From contig JAACJK010000067.1 of assembly GCA_013368325.1 (NCBI GenBank), positions 271,158-335,157 on the forward strand: DNA of 64,000 nt, read 5' to 3'. This stretch comes from Ephemerocybe angulata. Taxonomy: Eukaryota; Basidiomycota; Agaricomycetes; Agaricales; Psathyrellaceae. Made by a program: the position numbers and the translations under genes. The notes under the pieces were generated by a model. It was not told where the DNA came from, did no database searches, and saw only the letters and a program-made list of their open reading frames with translations. Shown here piece by piece: positions 34,116 through 41,940 of this stretch (the stretch's first letter is position 1; each line of letters begins with the position of its first letter).

Positions 34116-35270
34116 TTAAAAATCCTTCAACTTGGCTTTGAGGGCCTCAATCTCGGATTCGGGCATAGCGGAAAGGTCGAAGTCGTTGACGCGGGTGTAC
34201 TGGGGAGGGGCAGTGGTGTCTTTGGTGAATGGAGCAAAGGGCTTCTTGTTGGGAGACTTGCAGTCGGCGATCTTGTGTCCTTTGGCTTTGCAGTAGGCGC
34301 AGCTGACGTCGGGTACAGCCTGCCTGCAGGAGTCGGATCGGTGACCGGGTTTCCCACAAGTGTAGCAGATGAGAGGGGAGCGGTTGCGATCTATGTCCAT
34401 GGCGTTGGGGTCGCGAGCCGGGGTCGTGGCGTAGTGTGTGGGTCGATTGTTCTCCCTGGGAGTCCATCTCCTTTGGGTAGTCTGTTCGTTGTTCCGTTCC
34501 CCTTTCGCTAGGCGGAACTGTCTGTCCAAGGTGCATGCTTTCTCAGCCCATTCGGCTAAGGTCGTGGGCATCGGGATCAGTCCATAGATCTTGTCCCTGA
34601 GTGCCTTGTTCAGTCCTCGTTTGTACTCGGCAAGCATGGCCGGTTCGTTGTATCCAGCCTGGGTCGAGTATCCTTGGAAGAGGATGGTGTACTCTTCGCA
34701 GGTAGAGCTGCCTTGGACCAGGGTGCGCATCTTGTCGATGGCAGCTTCCGAGACGTTTTGGATAACGAAGTGGCTGTTGAAAGTAATGACGAATTGCTTC
34801 CAGTTCTTGAAGTAGAATGGTTCGGCGTCTGTTGCTTCATGGTTCTTGATGAAAGTTCTCTGGCTGTCTGCCCAGTGACTAGCCATGTCGTTCGTTCCTC
34901 CTTTGATCTTTGAAAGGGCGAAAATGATCCGTTGCTTCGTGTCGTCGACGTCCATGATGTCGTAGTACATCTCTAGTTCTGCGATGAAGCCTCCTGCTCT
35001 TTCAGGAGCTCCATTGAATTCTTTCGGAGGGTCGGGTTTCAGTTTCTTGAGCGCAGAAGTGGCTCGTTGCTTGGCAAGTTCCTCGGCGAGTTGGGTCTGT
35101 CTTTGGGTGAGGACGGCCTGTTCGTCGGAGGCTGCAGCGAGGTTGGTTGCTGCAGTGGAGAGTTGTGTGGTGCTTCGGTCGAAGGTTGTTGCGAAGGAGG
35201 CGACGATACTTCCAAGATTGGTCATAGTTGATGCCAGGGTGGCCATAGCGGCTTGGAGGGCTTCTGCCAT
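34116..35270 (-). CDS. gag: Chromovirus Gag, 384 aa
   Basis: An open frame from ATG 35270 on the minus strand. The N-terminus is Ala/Thr-rich and likely helical. The middle (RAGGFIAELEMYYDIMD ... WADSQRTFIKNH ... FKNWKQFVITFNSHF) is a retrotransposon capsid-type domain. The C-terminus has a CCHC zinc knuckle CYTCGKPGHRSDSC and a second, similar knuckle CAYCKAKGHKIADC. The product forms the virus-like particle and binds the RNA genome. It ends 32 nt before the pol ATG, in another frame, so Pol is made by reinitiation, frameshifting or readthrough; the sequence does not decide which. Confidence 0.95.
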   Translation of the reverse strand: MAEALQAAMATLASTMTNLGSIVASFATTFDRSTTQLSTAATNLAAASDEQAVLTQRQTQLAEELAKQRATSALKKLKPDPPKEFNGAPERAGGFIAELEMYYDIMDVDDTKQRIIFALSKIKGGTNDMASHWADSQRTFIKNHEATDAEPFYFKNWKQFVITFNSHFVIQNVSEAAIDKMRTLVQGSSTCEEYTILFQGYSTQAGYNEPAMLAEYKRGLNKALRDKIYGLIPMPTTLAEWAEKACTLDRQFRLAKGERNNEQTTQRRWTPRENNRPTHYATTPARDPNAMDIDRNRSPLICYTCGKPGHRSDSCRQAVPDVSCAYCKAKGHKIADCKSPNKKPFAPFTKDTTAPPQYTRVNDFDLSAMPESEIEALKAKLKDF

Positions 35271-35816
35271 GATAGGCGATGTGGGATAGGGGGTTGCTTG
35301 TGCGGATACTCGGTCCGATCCTATGCGTCAGGCTGCAGGATATACCGTACAGTCTACGCAATGCGATTTGCTTGAGGTCGTGGAGATCGAGTTGCTATCT
35401 CCGAGATGGCGACTCTTACGGAATGTGTCTACGTAGACTAGAGTGACCGTTGACAAACTACAAAGGGCCTAATTGGGCAGGAGAAAAGGGGTATTTGTAA
35501 ACTAAGCCCGAGCCGTAGCTCTTGATCGCTCTGAGTACCGGTTACCAGGTTCTTAGCTTCCCGTTATCGAAGATCACAACGAACGGGGAAGATCAGAAGT
35601 CTGGGCCTCTCACAGTGGGGCTTCTACGCTACGTGCTTAAGACCTAAAGTCTCGCGCTCTCCAAGGTGCTGCCTCCTACAGAGGGGCGTTGCTTGGGATA
35701 AAAGAGGATAGTGTGAAAATGGAATAAAGGGACACACGCCTAGGCGCGGGCAAGGTTTGATGGTTGTTGAGAGTGGTGATGGTGTCGAGGATCGAGGTGA
35801 TCGGCGACAAAGGAGA

Positions 35817-35827
35817 AGTCTTTAGCT
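35817..35827 (-). other. Primer-binding site, probably self-primed (Tf1-like)
   Basis: Two bases inside the 5' LTR the minus strand reads AGCTAAAGACT, the exact complement of AGTCTTTAGCT inside the LTR (35949-35959 and 29774-29784). The upstream TATATAA lies 34 nt before that LTR copy, so the 11-mer should be the first bases of the transcript. No TGG-type tRNA 3'-end complement is seen at the usual position. Confidence 0.75.
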
Positions 35828-35829
35828 AT

Positions 35830-36327
35830 TGTCAGCGAACGACCGGTCTGGTGCGCTGCTAACCCTAACTTAGGACAGAAGACGAGAGAGAGAGAAGAGG
35901 CGAGAGAATCAAGGCGAGAGACTTGTAGACAAGGCCGTGATATTGACCAGCTAAAGACTGGGGAAATACAGTGAGATCTACCTAGGTTATATACTGCTAT
36001 GCTTCGTGACCGTGACGTGACTATGGCTATACGAGGCTGTACATACTGTGCAGAAGCTGTGGAATGCTATGTAAGGAATGACCGTGTATGAGTCGAAGAG
36101 CTGTGCGAGTGCTGTGCATATGATGTCATGCTGACTGAGGTGCTGACTGATGCTGTGCCGGTCCCGTGATGTAGCAGGTGACCTGTGCATGTGATCGCAC
36201 GTGCTGTGTCACGTGACCGAGACGCGTCTTGTAAATAGTAGAGAAATGAAAGACAAGAAATAAAGGAAAAAGAAAAGAAAAGGAAAAGAAAAGGAAAAAG
36301 AATAAATAGATCATCCAGGTCGTAACA
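35830..36327 (-). repeat. 5' LTR of the chromovirus
   Basis: 498 bp. It carries a TATATAA box at 35987-35993 (minus strand), giving a predicted transcript start at about 35959, exactly at the self-priming 11-mer. Confidence 0.93.
35987..35993 (-). promoter_or_regulatory. TATA box of the chromovirus LTR promoter
   Basis: TATATAA on the minus strand, 34 nt upstream of the predicted start at 35959. The same box is at 29812-29818 in the 3' LTR, where it could drive transcription out into the inner transposase exons. Confidence 0.65.
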
Positions 36328-36332
36328 TCTAA
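36328..36332. repeat. 5-bp target-site duplication of the chromovirus (TCTAA), right copy
   Basis: Matches 29650-29654. Confidence 0.93.
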
Positions 36333-38833
36333 GCGCCATCGGTGTGTTGCCTGCTGCCTAAGTGCAAGAGCCTTGCTCTGGTTTTCGTCGAGATCTCGAG
36401 TTGATGCAACACCAAACATAGACTGTGCGAGTATATTGGCCTTTACTCCACCAGCAGAGGGCTGAGTTGTGCGGGAGAAATATTGCGGGATACGGGGATC
36501 ATCCTCTTGGCTGAGACCGGGACATGGCCATGTCTCAATATCTGCTGGCTTCTTGCTAGGTGAAGTCGATTGTGCTGCAACCATACTGGGCTCGGCGTCT
36601 AGTGTCGGAATGAATGACACAGCATCCATAGCAATTAGAGTCCGGGTATTTCCAGCTGGCCGGCTCGAGGCCTTTCCTTTACACGTCAAAAGGTGCTTCT
36701 TGAATTTCCAGATGTTGTATGGCTCGTCCTGGGTAATCCACTGCGCACACTGCGAGTGACGGGCTTTGCGTATCTCGGTGATATCCCGTTCGTTCACTTC
36801 AACGTCGGGATCAAGCCCCCTGAGCTTCGTTAAGTAGGCTTCCCACTTGGTGTCAGACCGTACGAATGTTCCATTTGCAACTTGTTCATTTATGTCCCTT
36901 TTAGCGAGAGTTGAGCGAGATCTTCCGGTTAACGTGTTCTTCGGGCCACTTGACTTGCTTGTTGGATTGTCGTTGACCTTCGTGGGCTTTGGTGCGACCA
37001 AACGTGGCGCTTTGGTCGGCTTTGAGCTTGTTTCGTTCGTAGGACTTGGCTTGCGCTTGGGGGGCTGGCGTGGAGCACCAAAGAATGGATGTACCGAGCG
37101 CTTATCTTGAGTGGAAGGAGTAGGGACGAGCAAGCCCTGGACCGGACGAGGAATTTCCAATGGTACTGCTGATATCAGAGTCCGTTCACTAGACGTTTCG
37201 GCAAGGGATGGCTGGATATTGGGGCACGGATATTCGGAATCCATAATATCGCAGAACTCTTTGATACGTAGCTTCGCTGCTGATTGCGCCGTCCAAAGAG
37301 GGTCGCCAAAGAGGTTGTGTTTGAGCGCGTTGACTGCAACTATCCCACAAGAGAAACTGTCCGTTTGAACCGCGCATGGTAAGTCATCCGAGAATGTGTA
37401 TCGTCGAAGGGGTACATGATAATCAAGCCAGATGCCGATGCCTTTGACTAGCTTTTTCGGCTGCTTCCAGCCCAGAGAGTCGCCCCACGAGCCAGAGATA
37501 TTTTTTCCTCGCAAGTCCAAGCGCATAGCTGCCCAGTGGTTTGGTGGTGAGTACGCGACCGTGAGCAACTGGTACCTCTGCGGTTCAGACGAGAATTGAT
37601 TCCCTGCACATACTGAATGAGAAAATAGTCAACCAGGGAACTATATGAGAACGTACCAAATGTTTGAGCTTCGAATATTGAATTCTTCGGATAGGTTGTA
37701 TCCGTGTGCGACAGTCTGTCCGCAAGATCCGTAGATGATATCAAAGTGGTCGACGATATTGCGGAGGTTCTTGATACACGCTCACGAACCAGGTAGAGCA
37801 TTGCATTGACATGCGACGTGGACAAATAACTGTTGCTGAGGAACTCCGGTGCACGACTGACATCAAGCCAATCCGAGATGGCAGGTAACTTTCCCTGCCA
37901 TTGGACGCGTCCCATTGCTGAGATTGCTCGCTCCTTCAAGCTTGTATCAACCGCGGCAGAGTTGAGCCACTGTAGTGCGAGTTTCCATTTGGCTTGAGAT
38001 GTCGATGCAACGAGGAGAAATGCCCATAGACCGATGACACTCAAAGGCGCGTAAATAGCATCCTTCATGTCCCAGACCTTGATCGAGTTGCAACCATCAA
38101 GGATAGCCTGGCCAGAGACATCACGAAGACCATCCAAAGTTGCCTGAGGTGGAATACACCAGTCGCTGCATTTAAGGAGGACAGATAGCGTGGTTGTTGG
38201 TTGGTTGGGGTGGTAGCGGCTTCTCGGGTTGAAGATAGTTGTTGCATGGGACCGTTTTGGAAGTTCGTGGCTTACGAGCTGCTGGATTGTACATCCGACA
38301 ACTGAAGGGAGGAGATGCTCCAAGCCTGTCGAGCTAAGGGTTACTCTGGCAGTAACAGCATCTGCGATATCGTCGGGAACATCTTTGTATGTCTTCCCTT
38401 TACCAATCCAGGGCTCGAGAATGCCCAGAGGATCTGGAGGAGTGGGCGGCATTGAAGGGCTCTGTCGATGAGGCAAGGGGAATGAAAAATCGTCGTCAAC
38501 CTATGTTGTAGTACAGGAACAACCGTGGTTTGAGATTCAAAAGCCGTTCTTTGTGAGTGAACAATGGGTATGTGATCGCATTGATGAGTCGGGATTTGAA
38601 ATTGCGTATATTACTCAGCTGCCCCCTGATCCCCGGCATAGCCGGTGAGGAGTGGACTGTATCCAACCTCCCCGGCAATGGTCCGAGGAGTGGACTATGT
38701 ATCTAAGGTACCCATCGTGGCGGTGCGGCCGAGGAGCGGACGCTCACTATGCTAGTATCTGAGGTCGGGCGCCTTCGGCGCCCTTTGAGGAGTGGACGCG
38801 TATCTTACCTAATCCCCAGTTCTCAGGGGTCCT

Positions 38834-38841
38834 ACTAAGCT
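38834..38841. repeat. 8-bp target-site duplication of the inner transposon, right copy (ACTAAGCT)
   Basis: Matches 25932-25939; after it the outer transposase frame resumes. Confidence 0.95.
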
Positions 38842-41565
38842 GCGCCTATGGACATTGAATATCCCCCTTCCGGCAGTACCCCCACTCATTCTTGCTGCAA
38901 AGGGCATTCCGGGGAAGATCAACGCCGTCCAGCTAGCCGAGTTCGAAGCCGCGATACTGGATGTTCTTCTGCCTGCTGGGTTCTGTGTAATCTCACTTGG
39001 TTCTGACGGTACCAGTGTAGAACGCGACTCTCGCCGGGCTTCTGTCCGCTCTGGATATGCTGAAGAGGAAGTCAAAAGACTCTCCTCTCCTGACCTACAG
39101 CTTACTCCAACTCTGGAGATCAAGATGCTCTCGGTGCGAGGATCACTCATGGCCGTCATCCAGGATGCGAAACACCTCCGAAAGACTTGTCGGAATAATC
39201 TCATGTCGGGCGCTCGCACTCTTGTTCTGGGCAACTTCACTGTTTTCTACGAGCATATTCGTCTGATGGCCATCGACGAAGAGAGATCTCCACTTTACGT
39301 TCGCGATGTTGAGAAGTTGGACCGCCAAGATGACCGTGCTGCAGCCAGGCTTTTCTCAGCATCGACCCTTGACTATGCAATTGATCAGTTCTCGGAGAAC
39401 TTGGGATTGACGGTATACCTATTTATCTTCGGTGAGATGGTTGACGCATACCAGAACCGATCTCTCCCACATCTCGATAGGATCAAGATGCTATACCGAG
39501 CGTTCTATTTCAAGGAGATTTGGAAGACATTCTTGAAAGAGGCGGGGTACTCGGAGGCACAGCATTACATTTCTCGCGAAGCTGACGACATCATTGACAT
39601 CTTCGTCAATGGATACATGTCTCTTCTGTTCATCTTCCGTGACCACCTTGAAGGGAGATATCCATTGTTACCATGGACTGTCGGCAGCGAGTCAAATGAA
39701 CATACCTTTGGGTTCACCAGGGTGATGGTTCCCGAGTTCTCGTTTCTGGACTTCGTTCGACTTGTACCCAAAATCCGCGTGCGGCTACTGGCAGCGTGTC
39801 GAAGAAAGCAGGTCAACGTCGACTTCCAGAAAACAGCCAGTGGATACTCACATTTCTACTTTGACTTCGACGACATCAATTTCCAAACCCTCATGGACTT
39901 CCCGCCCGATGAAGAGATTAACAGTGCCATCAAGGGTGGCTACGATGAGGCGGTGACTCTGTGGTCCTTGCTGGGGTATTTCTTCAGCTCTGGTGCACCA
40001 TCGCCGCCAACTATGACTCCAGCGGCCCCCTCAGCTGTGAACGACGAGAGCCTCGATGAAGATGAAGACATACTGGCAGCACGAGCAACAGCTGATCCCA
40101 AGGGCCGTCCCATCGATCCAGAACCACTTATTTCTGATGACCGTCTTGAGGTTGAGGAGACTCTGGATCTCGCAGAGAGGTACTGCGCAGATATCTCTCC
40201 ATTGGAAGAGTGCCGAGAGGCTATTCAAGAGTGCGGGTACGCAGCGGCATCACTTTCGTTTGCCGACTACGAGACAATGTGCGTATTCTGTCAAGATTAA
40301 CAATTAGCTTTTGACTGACATCAAAGTTAGTGAAAGTCTCCCTGAGGATGACCCAGAAGCAATGCGCGAGATTCAACTTGCCGTGCAGGAGTATCTAACT
40401 GCAATTGCGCGCCACAGCGAGCGAGGGGCAGAAGCCGTGGCAGCACTTCTTAACTCAGTTCAAACCCCGGCCGAGCCAGCTCCAGTTGATGCACAGCCCT
40501 TCGCTCTAGATCTCTCTGGATTCGAGCTGAAGACCTTGTTCCACGTTCGAAAGGCAAACGAAACGAAAGAGGCACGACTCGCCGTCCGCAGATCCGCCCA
40601 GAAGAATGTAGACTCATCGAACGAGGCAACGACAGACACGTCGGATCGGAAGCTACTGGCACGCAAGATCCAGTCAGTTTTGAAGAGGGACATCGAGTTC
40701 CGAATTGCGTCAGGCCTAAATCGCCGCTTCCGCTACGAGAAAACTGCGGCAGCCTCAGTCGATGAGCTCACATCAGCGTATGTGCGGACAGACACACTTA
40801 CAGGCAATGCGGCGAATGCCAGTGCTGTCGCAAAAGCATCTGCAACAACAGTGCGTCGTTCACTTTCCAGTTACAGGTTTAATATGAGGCTCACCTGTTC
40901 GATAGGTTATCAACAAACGGCGTCAAGCATTCGCTTCTATTACCGGTGGAGGTGACCTTGCAACAGCAAAGATTGACGCTCTCACAACCCTTGTTGGGGC
41001 CAGTTTCGGGATCGTCTTCGTTGATGGGCAGTTAATGGTTGGGAAAGGTATGTTCTTCTGCTAAGACATGAGGTTATATGATATTAAATATATTTACAGT
41101 CCTCACAATGTACGAGAAAGGCGGCGGAAAGACAGCACGACACGCATGGGTGTCGGAAGTCAGCTCCATCGGCGGTCTTTCATACATCCCAATCCAGGTC
41201 TGGCAGCACATACCGGGAAGGCGCCAGTTCCGCGCTATCTGGCACTCAATACACCTGTCGCTTCCCCGGTTTGCGCATCTCCCTGCCTCACGATTCCTCC
41301 ACTTCATCCCGGCCAAATATGTGTCCACCTTGCAAAATGGGATGTTGGAACTAAACCAGTCATTCTACGACAGCGTATTCATGAAGTACCGCTCCCAACA
41401 GACCCAGATTGGCGCTGCTATCGACAAGTTGACTGCAACACTGCGGAAAAGCAAGGAAGCACCCGAAACAGATCTGTAATTCACGTAGATATGTAGAAAG
41501 TGCGCGTAGGAATTTTATTATGAATTATTTTCGATTTTCTGGCATTTATTTATGTCAGATACGGA

Positions 41566-41652
41566 GTCCACTCCCCGAGGTACGAATTCGGAGGTCAGAT
41601 ACCGCATCCACTCCCCGGAAGCCGAAAAATCGCAATTTTCCGTCCACTCCCC
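41566..41652 (+). repeat. Right subterminal repeats of the transposon (3 units)
   Basis: GTCCACTCCCC or a one-base variant occurs at 41566-41576, 41606-41616 and 41642-41652; the first two are preceded by TCAGATAC. They are in the same orientation as the left array, not inverted. Mirrored in the inner copy at 25997-26083. Confidence 0.85.
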
Positions 41653-41709
41653 GAGACCCCGGATCGCCGATTTTGGTATCTGACCTCGGCCGGGATTCTC
41701 AGGGGTCCT

Positions 41710-41717
41710 CGTCAAAG
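41710..41717. repeat. 8-bp target-site duplication of the outer transposon, right copy (CGTCAAAG)
   Basis: Matches 22584-22591. Confidence 0.95.
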
Positions 41718-41940
41718 ATGCACACACGTTGCCCGCCACTACTACTATGCTATCCCCCTATTTCTAGACACCCTTGAACGAACCCCAGTAACGCCACTCA
41801 TTTATCATCTCTAATTACAGGCACAGACAGCGAGGTGCGCGCAATCGCCGCCAGAGAAGTTCTGTATTTGAGCCAAAGGCAAGTGCCAACAAATAGCTCA
41901 GCCTCTGCGATCTGACACCTTCTCTCATCACAGACCACCA
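41718..41940. promoter_or_regulatory. Proximal upstream region of the UBE3D-like gene
   Basis: The right half of the split intergenic region; only 223 bp separate the transposon's duplication from the start codon, so any more distal promoter elements are now 19 kb away. Confidence 0.4.

Larger units (their letters stand above)
29655..36327 (-). mobile_element. Ty3/Gypsy chromovirus LTR retrotransposon, complete, 6,673 bp
   Basis: Two LTRs of 498 bp (TG...CA on either strand) at 29655-30152 and 35830-36327 flank gag and pol open frames on the minus strand. A C-terminal chromodomain makes it a chromovirus. A primer-binding site next to the 5' LTR (right side) and a polypurine tract next to the 3' LTR (left side) are present. 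The LTRs look identical base for base, the 5-bp duplication is perfect and both open frames are uninterrupted, so it inserted recently and could be active. Confidence 0.96.
26170..38452 (-). pseudogene. Ulp1/C48 protease-transposase gene of the inner element, split by the LTR retrotransposon
   Basis: Minus-strand exons correspond one to one with the outer copy: 38452-37657, 37603-36328 continued at 29654-29397 (exon 2 is cut by the retrotransposon near residue 690), 29337-27371, 27318-26799, 26743-26602 and 26549-26170. Exon 3 is uninterrupted here and encodes the whole DDE-like transposase core in one frame, so this copy shows what the outer copy has lost. The protease region (His288, Asp326, Gln345, Cys351 in the gene's own numbering) lies upstream of the retrotransposon. 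As it stands the gene cannot give a full-length product, because a 6.7-kb retrotransposon separates the protease and transposase parts. A transcript starting inside the LTR could in principle still express the transposase part alone. Confidence 0.9.
25940..38833 (-). mobile_element. Inner DNA transposon, same family, reverse orientation, carrying an LTR retrotransposon
   Basis: The same 14-bp terminal repeats bound it (AGGACCCCTGAGAA at 25940-25953, complement at 38820-38833). Subtracting the retrotransposon and one 5-bp duplication leaves 6,216 bp, the exact length of the outer copy, and all shared reading frames I compared translate identically. It is oriented opposite to its host element: its right end is at 25940 and its left end at 38833. 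It inserted into the transposase exon of the outer copy. Confidence 0.94.
22973..41479 (+). pseudogene. Ulp1/C48 protease-transposase gene of the outer element, split by the inner element
   Basis: Exons 22973-23768, 23822-25350, 25410-25939, then after a 12.9-kb insertion 38842-40278, 40331-40850, 40906-41047 and 41100-41479. Without the insertion all seven exons join in phase to exactly 1,778 codons. Residues about 275-360 form an Ulp1-like cysteine protease: His288 in PPNHW, Asp326 in IWLDYH, Gln345 and Cys351 in VQTDSFSCG. A Pro/Lys-rich basic linker follows. The transposase part shows a D in SVDDTKLHP (about 900), a D in LGSDGTSVERD (1007), DAKHLRKTCRNN (about 1060) and E in GSESNEHTFGF (about 1235-1238), a DDE-like set with a long helical insert. 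The inner element cuts codon 952 (Leu), so no full protein can be made. The start is the ATG at 22973. Confidence 0.9.
22592..41709 (+). mobile_element. Outer DNA transposon (Ulp1-protease/transposase type, KDZ- or P-like), interrupted by a copy of itself
   Basis: The element begins AGGACCCCTGAGAA and ends with its perfect complement TTCTCAGGGGTCCT (14-bp terminal inverted repeats) and is flanked by the 8-bp duplication CGTCAAAG. Its own sequence is 22592-25939 plus 38842-41709, 6,216 bp. It holds a single seven-exon gene on the plus strand. Both ends carry subterminal repeats with the same orientation. Presence of an Ulp1/C48 domain, a large DDE transposase and 8-bp duplications match the Kyakuja-Dileera-Zisupton group described from mushrooms and other eukaryotes; the transposase core also resembles P-element/THAP9 transposases, so the superfamily is not certain. 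Confidence 0.93.

Noticed and set aside
30292..35300. Several plus-strand open frames of 60-140 codons
   Set aside because: They are antisense shadows of gag and pol and show no motifs.
36126..37568. Long open frame of 480 codons
   Set aside because: It is a chimera: transposase exon-2 sequence running into the 5' LTR of the chromovirus, not a native gene.
25940..41709. Giant inverted repeat as a regulatory or centromeric palindrome
   Set aside because: The symmetry is fully explained by two copies of one transposon in opposite orientation, each with its own target duplication.
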